NCBI GenBank assembly: GCA_031308135.1
Contig: JAHLJT010003656.1
Span: forward strand, 68,404,984-68,468,983
DNA from: Acheta domesticus
Lineage: Eukaryota > Arthropoda > Insecta > Orthoptera > Gryllidae
Direction of reading: 5' to 3'
Length of the DNA: 64,000 bases
The notes under the pieces were generated by a model. That model had not been told where the DNA came from, searched no databases, and saw nothing but the letters and a program-made list of their open reading frames with translations. The first letter of the stretch is position 1; every line of letters begins with the position of its first letter. The position numbers and the translations under genes are program-made. Below, in pieces: positions 1-11,500 of this stretch.

Positions 1-32
1 TGGGGGGGGGTCATGGCCCCCGTGACCTCCCC

Positions 33-590
33 TTGGATCCGCGCCTGGACGTTAAACAAATAATCAACAAAGCAAACGTTTGTTTTATACAATTAAGAGA
101 AGTCTGGAAAAATAGGAATATTGCCTTAAAAACAAAACTATGCATTTTCAACTCAAATGTAAAATCTGTGCTTTTATACGGATCAGAAACTTGGAAAATA
201 ACAGGGAAAATAATATATAAATTACAAGTATTTATAAACCGATGTCTACGAAGAATCCTAAATATTAGGTGGCCACAAATAATAACAAACCAAGAACTGC
301 TGAAGAAAGCCGATGAAACATCAATAGCAATGCAAATAAAACGCAGAAAGTGGAACTGGATAGGACATACTTTAAAAAAACTCGAAATTCAATTGAGAGA
401 GAGAAACAGTACGTTGGAACCCACAAGGGAGTAGGAGCCAAGGTCGGCCGAGAACATCATGGAGAAGGACAGTGAAAGGAAAGATCCGGGAGACTGGTAT
501 GACTTGGAAACAAATCGTACCTATTGCAGAAAATCGAGTAAGATGGAGATCCTTTGCCGAGGTCCTATGCTCCGAAAGGAACTAAAGGAA
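33..590 (+). mobile_element. LINE 3' end (reverse-transcriptase C-terminus)
   Basis: The reading frame to 434 encodes the usual end of an endonuclease/RT LINE: LLYGSETW, then FINRCLRRILNIRWP, then RRKWNWIGHTL. The frame then breaks. The following 150 bp still read as the usual basic tail (RSRGRPR..SWRRT, then a KNRVRW-like segment) in another frame. Truncated at the window edge by unrelated GC-rich sequence ending near 44. Confidence 0.8.
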
Positions 591-1411
591 CAAGAAAAAT
601 TCCAATGATGAAAGTGATTGGATATAGGATTATTTTCTCTCTCTTCTCTTCTTTTTATCACCCTTCTCATTGCCCTCATATTTTAATGGGAAGGAGTTGC
701 TACTTGTATTTCTCTCTTTAAGTTCGAAGTAATTTCCATGTTCGGATCGAATTCGAATGCTCTTTCTACCAGAGCTTGTTGACGTTTTAGAACGCCATTA
801 ACAGCTTTGGCATTGAAATTGCTCCAGGACGCAGTTTTGTTTCCGAGTTTATTATTAGTCATTACGTTCAAGGAAATTTTCTTCGCTGATTATTTCCCGA
901 AGCTACTCTTCAGTCAAATTATTAAAATGAGAGATGCACAGATCCTGAATGTTTTTTCTGTTCATCTGGCCAAAAACCCTTACCTGCAATTTGGCGCAAC
1001 TGAATTGATTTGCTTTTACAATTTCGTTATTCTATTAATGTGAATTGACATTCCAACTTTCGCATTATTGCGGATACTTTGAGCTGCGGTGTATGTAGAG
1101 TTCGGTTCCCAGATGACGGTGGTAAAGAAAATGAAATGTGCTCTCTTTCAAACTAAATGCTGTGCAACCAAAAGACGCAGTCGCGAATGTTGAAGTCGCG
1201 AATGTTCGGATCTCGCGAATAGCGGATGTTGAGGGATTGCTGTACACAGGTGCACACGTCTTCCTAAACTCTAGATTTCCTACTTTCTCTTTTTACACAC
1301 TATTATGAGTAAAAGTAAAAGCAACATTTTAATTGAAGAAAATAAGAAATTTTCCCCTCTATGTGGAAGAACTGCAAGCAACATTCAATTTTGACTTTGA
1401 ATACACTTCTA
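591..1411. other. No gene seen
   Basis: AT-rich intergenic sequence with short random ORFs only. A small cluster of GTCGCGAATGTT-type repeats lies near 1180-1230. Confidence 0.5.
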
Positions 1412-1664
1412 TACTGCGATTTTTGTAGGAAGAGCTCTCAAGGCCATTCAAATCCCATCTTCGCGATGGAATATGTCACGGCATTTGGCGTCTTTTCTCA
1501 GTCTTGCCGGTAGAAGTCGCATGATCGCAAGCACTGCTTCATACGGTCGCGATCGTGCGAGATCTAGCGGAACGACTGTGAATGACACGAAATGCCGTGA
1601 CATATTCCAACGCGAAGATGGGATTTGAGTGGCCTTGAGAGCTCTTCCTACAAAAATCGAAGTA
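1412..1664. mobile_element. Foldback MITE, copy 1
   Basis: The two halves are long inverted repeats of each other, and both ends carry TACTGCGATTTTT-like termini (right end slightly changed, TCGAAGTA). The internal arms share AATCCCATCTTCGCGATGGA and GTCACGGCATTT. A second copy lies at 19664-19914. The TA at each end suggests a TA target duplication, as in Tc1/mariner-type MITEs. No coding capacity. Confidence 0.75.
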
Positions 1665-1689
1665 TAACAAACAATTATCCCCCCCCCCA

Positions 1690-2246
1690 CTCCTATCATC
1701 TCTAGGGAAAGGGAGTTCAAGAAGACGGGCAGAACGAAGTTACATTTATTGTACAGAATCAAAGCAAGTGGGCTATCTCAGCATTTGCTCGAAGGATCAA
1801 GGGAAACTAAACAAAAACCCTGATTGAGTTGGTGTCATTGATCCTACAGCTGAATTATAGTACTTGTTAATAATGATATTAGTAATAATAACAATACTAC
1901 TGATATTAATGACAATATTGCTATAACGACAACAACAATTCATTATACTGGAGCTATCCCGAAGACCCATAATGTCAAAGGATTTTGACAATTCTAAGAA
2001 AAAGGCCAAATGGGAATTTCCTTCTGATTTAGTGCAACAAGAATATCATTTAAAAAGGAGAAGATGGCTGTGTCTGTGGATGTATTACTCCTGATGCCAA
2101 GTTGTGCATTTGTGAGTTCATTATTTGCATTGAGAAACGGTTTGAGCATATTGTTGAAAAGCCTTTCCAGAATTTTGGAAAATCCTGATAGCAGGGAGAT
2201 AGGTCTGTAGTTCATCGGATCATAACTATTGCCCTTTTCACTTCCC
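1690..2246 (-). mobile_element. Jockey-like LINE, 3' part
   Basis: 2246-1994 on the minus strand reads NYRPISLLSGFSKILERL, then TNAQLGIR, TDTAIFSFLNDI: RT motifs of a jockey-like LINE. About 1700-1870 matches the 3' UTR repeats at 42400-42530 and, inverted, at 38810-38940. The RT core between them is deleted. The upstream RT part continues at 4129. Confidence 0.75.
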
Positions 2247-4128
2247 CGTGTACATATGTATATACGTATGTATATACTCCGTATACTTTTCCTTACACGT
2301 AGTAAGTTATAAGGAAAGTTATGTAATGCTGTGCGAAAAAACGGTGAATTTTCGGCAGAAAAAAATTCATTACCGGGACCTGATAACGAACTAGTGGTGC
2401 TACAGAATGGTACAGACTTTCCCGTATTAGTTTTCTATTTCCTTGGGTCTGAACTAGCTATTCGGAATTGCCAGATACTCGTGCCAGCTGCCATCTATTG
2501 CCGTCCAATGTACATTTTTGACATTTTCTTAATTCTTCGGTTTCCTAATTGGCAGAACGAACGAAAATATTAATTTTATAACATTAAAGAACAATAAAAC
2601 CTCGTTCTAAATGGCAAATGCCTTTGAAAAATTTGGAGCCGTTAAAAAAAATGACGTTTAAGCGCTAAATTCGAAATTTGAAGCTCTTTTTCTCAGAAAA
2701 CTTTTGAATTTTCGAAAAACGTGTTACGTATACGTAGTATAGGGAGCGGAAAATCGATTTCGAGATTTTAACGGAAATACTCGTTTTGGGGTCCCCTGAT
2801 ACCGAAAAAGTATTGTTTTCTTTTTTCAAAACGTCCGACCGTCCGTCCGTCTGTCTGTCCGTCAGTGTACAACACTAGTGCCTAAACCATACGTGCGATT
2901 TATTCCAAAATGGATATTCCCCGGTCTATTTGCGTCCACTTGAGGCGCCGCGATTTTGAAAAACTCTCTTCAAAATTTGGGGGTACTTTACATGAAGCTT
3001 CCCGGACATTTTCAAAATTTTCTCAAAAACGGCTCCAAATTTTTTCTTTAAATTTCATGAAAGGATAAAGTAAAATACACTTATTAAGGTGGCATTGGTC
3101 TGATTTTCACAATTAACTCTGAATTTTCAAAAATTGCAAAAGTTTGAATTTTTTTCGACGTTTTCCTACAACTATAAAATTGAAGATAGAGACTTCAAAT
3201 AAAATTTGTTCTTCATTGTCAGCTCATTCTTTAACGTCATGTACATTTTTTAAAAATTGTAATAGTTTTGGCGCAATATTGCGTGCAATTGCATGCAATA
3301 TTGTGTGTAATTTAAAAAAATTATAAAAACAATATTTTTTCAAAAATGGCTCCAAATTTTTTCTTTATACTTTTGGTTAGGATAGTGCCTAATGAACTCT
3401 ATGAGATGACATAAAGGCCATATTGATCTATTCTTTAGTTTTTTCAAAAATTACAAAATTATTTTTTTTAACTTGTTTCTCACGTTATCATTTGCACAGC
3501 GGCAATATGTTCATATTAATTTATTTATGAGTGCATGTGCTTTAAATAATGTCAAGAAATGTTTCTCGAGAACTCAAACATTTTCTGTTTTTGTTTTCTT
3601 CAAACTTTTGGAACAAATAGTGCTAATTGCACTCTTTTATATGATGTAAAGTTCAATTAGGGGTAGTTTTTATTTTTGCAAAAATTACATGAATGTAATT
3701 TTTTTTAAAGATCTCTCACACCGTTAATATGCATGTTTCTCACATTTTCTAAATACTACTGTATTGTGAGTTAACATGCTTTAAATAACTTATAATGAAG
3801 TTTTTCAAAAACAAAATATTCCTCTGAAAAAGAGCTTCAAATTTCATATTTACAGTATCGCTTAAACACCATTTTCTTAAAAGTTCCAAATTTTTTAAAG
3901 AAAATGGCCATTTAGGACGAGGTTTTACTGTTCTTTAATATTCATAAAATAATATTTCCATTCTACTATAAGGAAAACAAAAAATTAAGAAAATGGGGGG
4001 AAAAAAGTAATTTGGGCAGCGATAAATGGCAGCTAGCCTGAGAATGTGGCAAGTCTGAATAGCTCACCAAGACCAAAGGAATTAAAAAACTAATCCGGGA
4101 GTCTGTGCCATACTGTAGCCCCACCAGT
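2247..4128. repeat. Dispersed AT-rich repeat, copy 1, inserted in a LINE
   Basis: Non-coding sequence that splits the LINE between the KIKPLF and NYRPIS motifs. It begins with a palindromic GTATATAC-rich segment, contains a (CCGT)n stretch at 2830-2862, and has diverged internal tandem units of about 270 bp that start near GGCTCCAAATTTTTTCTTTA (about 3022, 3343, 3600). It ends near GTCTGTGCCATACTGTAGC. A second copy lies at 7838-9797. Boundaries are good to about 10 bp. Confidence 0.75.
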
Positions 4129-4580
4129 TAAACAATGGTTTAATTTTTGCCATTTTGAGAACATCTGGGAATATGCTTGTTTTTAGAGAGTAATTGCAAA
4201 TATGAAAGAGTGGTTGCATTATACATGGAGCATTGTGTTTTATAAGAAAAACTGGAATGTTGTCCAAGACTGCTGAGAACGTATTCTCCATTTGTCCAAT
4301 GATTTTAAATTTTCAGAGCAGGTGGTTTCATAAAAAATATGGAATTTATGATTCGTGTAACATTGGTGTTTGGATGGTGTTTTTTATTGTTTAGAGAGTG
4401 TTGAGAGACTATTTTTTGACCAATTTGTGAAACGTGTTCACTGAAATGTCATCTATTTCTTGTGGGGCCTGTAAAGTTGTTGTTTTTTTTGTAGTGGAGC
4501 TCTACATATTTTCTGTTGTTATTAGTTGGTGCTGCAGTTTTTTTGATAATGTTTTATGAAGGTTTTAAATGAAAGTCAAA
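4129..4580 (-). mobile_element. Jockey-like LINE, upstream RT part
   Basis: The minus strand reads IPVFLIKHNAPCIMQPLFHI, then FPDVLKMAKIKPLF, the RT segment just before NYRPIS, so it is the same LINE copy as 1690-2246. Sequence above 4291 is degraded LINE. Confidence 0.7.
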
Positions 4581-5150
4581 CTTATTCCATTTGAGAAAAA
4601 AATGTTAAAAAGAACATCCTATGACATTACAAACCCCAACCTTTAGAGTGGGAAGTCACATACTGTCTTTTGGCTCATAAAATCAGAGTGCAAAAGATTG
4701 TAATTGTAAAATGCAGTTACAACTGTTTACTTCTAAGGTGCTAAATATATACAGTACTACAAATAAATGTTGTACAAGAACATGTGAAAGATTGTAGTAT
4801 AGCAATTTGGTAGACTGTAGTCACTTGTACTCTCTGGTAGTCACACAATTTTAACCTCATGGAGGTGATCTTTTGAGATAACAATGCACCTAGCAATCAT
4901 ACATCTTTTCACTTGAACCGTGTGTACTCTTCCATATGCACCACATTGCAGATCAAAACATACCAGTCTTATAATGAGCAGCTCTCAACTTAAATCTCAC
5001 TAAGATTCTCTAAGACCCAATGATCAGAGCAGATTCTCTCTTAATTGAATGTCTGAAAAAATAAATGAGGAAGAATATTACATGAAAATCTTCTTTAATA
5101 TCATGTGTTTTGTTGAAATACAAAGTGTACTTGAAAACCATATATTCTTT
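4581..5150. other. Intergenic sequence downstream of PYROXD2
   Basis: AT-rich with no recognisable gene or repeat. Confidence 0.4.
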
Positions 5151-5156
5151 TTTATT
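5151..5156 (-). promoter_or_regulatory. Candidate PYROXD2 poly(A) signal
   Basis: AATAAA on the minus strand, about 150 nt after the PYROXD2 stop codon, in an AT-rich 3' UTR. It is the first canonical hexamer seen there. Confidence 0.5.
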
Positions 5157-5306
5157 CAATATTATATATAAAAATAATACAAAAATATATAATTTTTGTT
5201 AACAGTTTTTTTTCCTGCTATTTCTTCATTCAAAAATGCATTTGAAAGTGGTGCAATATTAATGAAACTGGATTTCATTTGAAAATTATTCTCCTTTCAT
5301 ATCACA

Positions 5307-5555
5307 TTACTGAAACAAAATTTTTTTTTGCAATATTTTCAGAGCAGCTGATGCTGCTATCTGCCCTGGAGCCCCCATTACACCTCCTCCAGGATGTGCT
5401 CCACTTCCACACAAGAGAAGATGGGGTATAGGGGTATATGGAGATCCACAAACATTTGATCTGATCGTGGATTCATTTTCTCTCTCATTTATTCTTGCTG
5501 GAGTTGGCCGTGACAAAAAGAGCTGATGAAGAGGCATTGCTCCATGGAAAATATT
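5307..5555 (-). CDS. PYROXD2: PYROXD2 exon 11
   Basis: Residues 514-595 and TAA. It holds [13 protein letters not shown] and the flavin motif [16 protein letters not shown]. Between RPTPARI and HLLLCG lies a charged segment of about 17 residues that I do not recall in vertebrate homologues. The acceptor is CTCTTGCAG. Confidence 0.93.
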   Translation of the reverse strand, partial: NIFHGAMPLHQLFLSRPTPARINERENESTIRSNVCGSPYTPIPHLLLCGSGAHPGGGVMGAPGQIAASAALKILQKKILFQ

Positions 5556-8500
5556 CTGCAAGAGAAAAAATAACTATTGATTGTATATTGATAGTAACTG
5601 ACATTTGAATCTAAAAATGCAATTCATGCACTTCATATTTGGGAATGATTAGAGCTTCATATACTTTTCAGAAGGAACCAAGGAACCATCTCAGTATTCA
5701 CTCCTAGACTTTTTGAGAAAATGGACAAAAAACACAAGATAGATCTAGATATTCATATAAAACAATGTAGTACCTTTGTTATTAAATAAATTAATTATTA
5801 TTATTTTATTGTTTTGTGTAACATACATTAATTTCTTGGACCAGTTCATTTAAAGGGTCTCGTTTACCCTTTAAAATTATTTTTATAAGCACCACAAACA
5901 AAATACTTACACCTCCTGTTAACCCAAATATACTCTCTAAATCAGGTGGAGTCAGAACTTCTTTTCCAACAACAGATGCTTTGAAACCTGGGGCATATTC
6001 TTCTATGTTATCAAAGACCTACAAGGTACAACAAAAAATTAAAAGAGTTATTGTATCACTTTAAATACTAAGATATTTTATTAAATATATGATTTTTAAC
6101 TGTGAAGATGCTTTACGTTAACTCTATTGCCTGCTTCCTAAACAAAGAGCTCAAAGAAGAAAATAAATCCACATCCACAAAAATAAGAATACTTAATGAC
6201 ACTCTCAATACTAATCTCCATTCTGATGTGACACTTTAAAAAATTATTAAGAACATGCAAATATTCTTGCTAAATGCTTCTCATTTTAAAATGTCAAAGA
6301 TCATTTGAAATTTTCATTTTACGAAAGAACTGCTATTTACTTTATATTTCACAACCCCTTGGCTCTTACAATGTTAGCATACTCTTCCTTTGTTTCTTCA
6401 TCCCAGGTTTTGCCATTGGACAAAGTATAAGGTGTATACTGTGTAAATAGCAAACACACATGACAACCAGGAGGTGCCAGCGTTGGGTCTACACTTGACG
6501 GTATCACCATTTCTATTAAGGGCCTGCAAAATTTAATAAAGATTAATTATGTCAGAAAACAAGAACTTTGAAAGTAAAGAAGCCTAAAAGAAAAGAAGTA
6601 CCTTTGACAGAGTTTCCCCTCTAAAGCATCCTGATAAGCTTCAAAAATAGCATTTGAATTTTCACAGTTCAGATGAATCGTGCACTGATGTAACGGCAAA
6701 GGATGACCTGGCTCAGTGCATGGGTCAGCAACAAAATTGGGTAACTGATTCACAGCCACTGTAACAGAATTTATATAAGAACATAGGTTAGATTATTATT
6801 TAAAATAACATGATAGGACATCAAATACTTTCCTGAGACTTGCTTTCTAATGAGTGGCAGATTCAGAAAGTATTTCAGAGGAAGCCCAATTTCATTTGCA
6901 TCTCCTTAAATACTGTTTTAAAAATTATTAGCATGAAATAAAAAATGTTCCAGTGTGTGCATAACTGGAATACAACTTTGGATGTGATGTGATCAATATA
7001 TAGTCATTGTTTTGAATAGAGTAAAATTATAAAGTATGCAAGAAAATAAAAAATGTTTGGAAGGGGTGGGGGCATGTCCATGCCTCCCCTCCCCCTCGGA
7101 TCTATCACTATTTCCAGTAGCTACAGCCAAGAATGCATACCTTGTACTAATCCTTCTTAGATCAAGTATGGCCTAGTGTTTGATTAGTATGATGATATGT
7201 TCAATGCACACGAATAATGTGTGCATGCAATATTAAATTGCAACAGAATTTCACGTGTCTGTTAGCTCTCATTTTACCACACTCATCAAGCAAATTTTAA
7301 AAAATATCCCAATCCCTTTCACCTATAATTTTCAGACATTTTTCCTTCCAAAGAATGTTAAGTTTTTTGGGGCATGTTGTATCATAATTATACTTATATT
7401 AGGAAACAATGATGTGATTTAAAAACTACACCTATAACAATTAATAATATATTTTGTAAAAAATATAATAATGCTTTGTCAACTTCTCAATGAAATCCAT
7501 AACTATGAACAAGTAAATCATTATTATCAAATCTTTTAATACAGCAGTGAAATATAGTGTGGGATAAATCTTCATAATCTCCTGAAATTATCATTTATCA
7601 ATGTAGACAACTGGAGATTTCAACAACTGGAGTTTTCAAGAGCTTGTCTGTCTAGGCAGGTACTGTTATGGATCTTTGTGGTGATACGGTGAAATCTCCG
7701 GGACAACTGACCTTTTATCCATTTTCAGTCTTTTGATATCATTATTTTAAATGGTATTTTTTGACTGAACTCATTTGAGCAAAAAAACAGGAACAGGAAT
7801 TAATCCTTTCTGAAAATAGTTTCCACATGTTATTTACTTTTACTTTCCCGTATATATACGTACATACGCAGAAATATACGTAGAATAGGTAAAGTTATGT
7901 TACGCAATGCTGCGCGAAAAAACGGCAGATTTTCGACAGAAAAAAATTCATTGCCGGGCCCTCATACCGAAAAAGTGGATAAATGCAATTGCTAAATTAC
8001 GAAAAAAATGGTGTGGTCGTAATATCCGTTTTGTGGATCCTTGATACCGAAAAACCAATTGATGGCAAAATGTCCGTCTGTGAACACTTCCAACCTAAAC
8101 CATGCATACGAATATTTTCAAATTGAAGAAACCCCTGTCGATACGGCTCGAGCCGTAGCTTTGAGATTTTGGAAAACGTTCGATAAAATTTGGGGGTACT
8201 CCATGTTTACATTAGATGAAGCCCCCCGGACATTTTCAAAATTTCTCAAAAACGGCTCAAAATTTTTTCTTTAAATTTCTTGTAAGAACAAAGTAAAATA
8301 CACTTACGGTGGCATATGTCCTTTTTACTTTCTCGTAAACGTACGTAAATACATAGTATATACGTAGTACAGGGAAAGTTATGTAAAGCTGCGGAAAATC
8401 GATTGCGAGATTTCAACGGAAATACACGTTTTGGGGCCCCCTGATACCGAAAAAAGTGTTTTTTTTCAAAACGTCCGTCCGTCCGTCCGTCCGTCTGCCG

Positions 8501-11500
8501 GCGCCGTAGCGCCGAAACCATACATACGATTTCTTCCAAAATGAATATTCCGCAGCCAATCTCGTACCACTCTCGTTCCACTCGAGACGCCGCGATTTTG
8601 AAAAATATTCTTCAAAATTTGGGGGTACTTTACATGAAGCCCCACGGACATTTTCAAAATTTACTCAAAAACGGCTTCCTTTAAATTTCTTGTACGAATA
8701 GAATAAAATACACTTATAAAGGGACATAAGTCCCATTTTCTCGGATAACTCTGAATTTTCGAAAATTGCAAAAGTGAATTTTTTCGGCGTCTTCTTACAA
8801 CTACAAAATTAAAGATAGAGGTTTTCCCTTCAAATACAATTTCTTGTCCATAAGTAGTGCTTTCATTAATGTCTTGTACATTTTTTAAAAAATTTTAACA
8901 GTTTTCACACAATATTATGTACAATATGTGCAATTTTAAAAAATTACAAAAACAAGATTTTCTCATAAACGGCTCCAAATTTTTTCTTTATACTTTTGGT
9001 AGGGATAGTGCCTAATGTACTCTATGAGATGACATACACATCAGTTTGGTCTTTTCTTTGTTTTTTCGAAAAATTACAATGAATTTTTTTTATTTATCTC
9101 TCACATTGTTAATATTTATATTAGTGGTAATTTGTTCACATTAATGTATTTATGAGTACATGTGCGCTAAATGATGTCAAATAAAGTGTTTTAAAACTCA
9201 ATAGTTTTCTGTTAAAATGAGCTCCAAATTCTGCATTTTCAGTAACGCTTAAAGGGCATTTTCTCAAAAATGCCTCTAAATTTTTTCATCTAGCATATCC
9301 AATGGACTGTTTAAAATAACATAAAATTCATTTTGAGGTATTCTTTTGCTTTTTCAAAATTACACAATTGTAATTTTCTTGAAATATCTCTTATGCTCTT
9401 AAAATGTACATTTCCAGCAATTTGTAAAGATTATTGTAAAGACTACTGCTTATGTGAGTGGATGTGCTTTAAATTAAGTTTTTCAAAATTTCAAAAATTT
9501 CCTGTGAAAATGTTTCAAATTCGCAATTTTTGTAATGCTTAAACGCCTTTTTCTTAAAAATGGCTCCAAAGTTTTCAATGAAAATTGCCATTTGGTTTTA
9601 CTTTTCTTTAATATTCTTAAAGTAATATTTCGGTTCTACTGAAAAAAACGAAAAAAACTTAAACATATTTTAAAAAATGTATTCTAGGCGGCAGTCGAGG
9701 GCAGCTGGCAAGAATATAGAGCGAGCCCGAATAGCTATCCCAGACCAAAGAAAATTGAAAACTGGACGTCTGTGCCATTCTGCAGCACCAATAGTTTCTT
9801 ATGTAAATGAGTGAAAAATATTAATGTTTTCATAAATTTATGAAAGACCTAAAAGTAATGAATTAATTCATCAACACATAAAAAATCCATCCTGTACTTT
9901 TAACTATTTACATTCTGAGTCTTTTGAGCAACTGAATGATGCATCTGTCTAGTGCTTCATTCGTATTTACTTCCTGAGATTTAAAAGGAAATGAATATGC
10001 TCGCTTTTTCATGAATGAATTATTCATCTTCTGCTTTCACTTCCAATGAATGTATGGTAGAATGTTTTCAGTGTTAATGAATATCTATTTAAAGATTAAT
10101 GAACTCATGACAATTTGTGTAGCAATTAGGTAATTTATTTTCTGTTCCTCTTTCTCTTGATTAATTAATTTACATCTTTCTTCTGACAGATTTTACTCAC
10201 TCTCATTAGAAATTAACATAATAGTTAATTTCAACCCAGAATTCATTTCAACACACATTAGGTATTAGTTAAAAAAAAAAGGTTCTGTATACAGTTAAAT
10301 TTTCTCTGGCCTAAATAACTGGCCTTTTAGTAATATTATGCATTAATGTATAATGAAATAAAAGAACATAAGAACAACATACTTTGAAATAGGTATCCAT
10401 ATTATTTGGATTTCATGTTCTTCTCCCAATCACAACATATTTTATCTAAGAAATGTAAAGTATATACTCTGTATTAAAATTAAATATTGGGATCAGGTTG
10501 TGAAAGCATGTTAATGGCATGGAAAGCATGGAATGAACAAGAATCTTAGAAACAAATAGTTTGAAACACCAAGTGAACTGTCATTTTGCATGTGTCATTT
10601 GTGATTTACTTCAGAATCTCTTCTCACTTCATCATATGTCTAAGAGATAAGATAAATAATGACAATATCAAGAACACAATATACAAATAAACAAGATAAA
10701 ATTGGAAACTTTCCCACTTTTGAACAAGTAGTAAGTTATTTATACATATTACATATTTTGATTAAATAAATTATGTAGGAATATTAAAAGCCACTCTAAT
10801 TTTCTATTATAAATACATAAATTTTTGGAATAATTTACCATTTATCTTGGTAACAGGCGATGTATAGTCAATACTGCGAACATCACATAGAAAATCTTCA
10901 GGTAATGCTTCTGAAGAGATAAGATCCAAAAAGGTCACCTTTGGGGTTGCATTAGATAACACAATATCTGCATTGATTTCAATACCATCTTCTAAAATAA
11001 CACCAGAAGCAAATCCTCTGCTATCTAATTTGATTTGTTGTACTTTCTATAAAACAAACAATTCACAGCTCTTTTGATTAAATGAAAATACTTCAGCCTC
11101 AAATACTTTTAGGTCAGGGATATTTCATTTATATTCATCACTTCTACAAATGAATTAATTTTGAAGCACAAATACCAAATAAATACTAAATGAACAAAAA
11201 AATAAAAATAAAATCAAAAGTCTAGAAATATTTTTATAACATCATTAATAGATACACCAGAAACTATTGGGTTCGAGGCCATATAGAACTGTTTACAAAA
11301 CTGGATTTGATCAAATTGCATCCTAACAACATTTAAATAAGATTTGGGGCTGTTGATATACAGTTTTTTAAAATTAAAGAATAAAACCACTGTCATACAC
11401 AATAAATTTTGTTACATTCACCAAATGAAGTATCATATATAACAAACAGAAGCTTGACAACACAGGTAAAGCTATCGTTATCCATATCAATAGTCTTATC

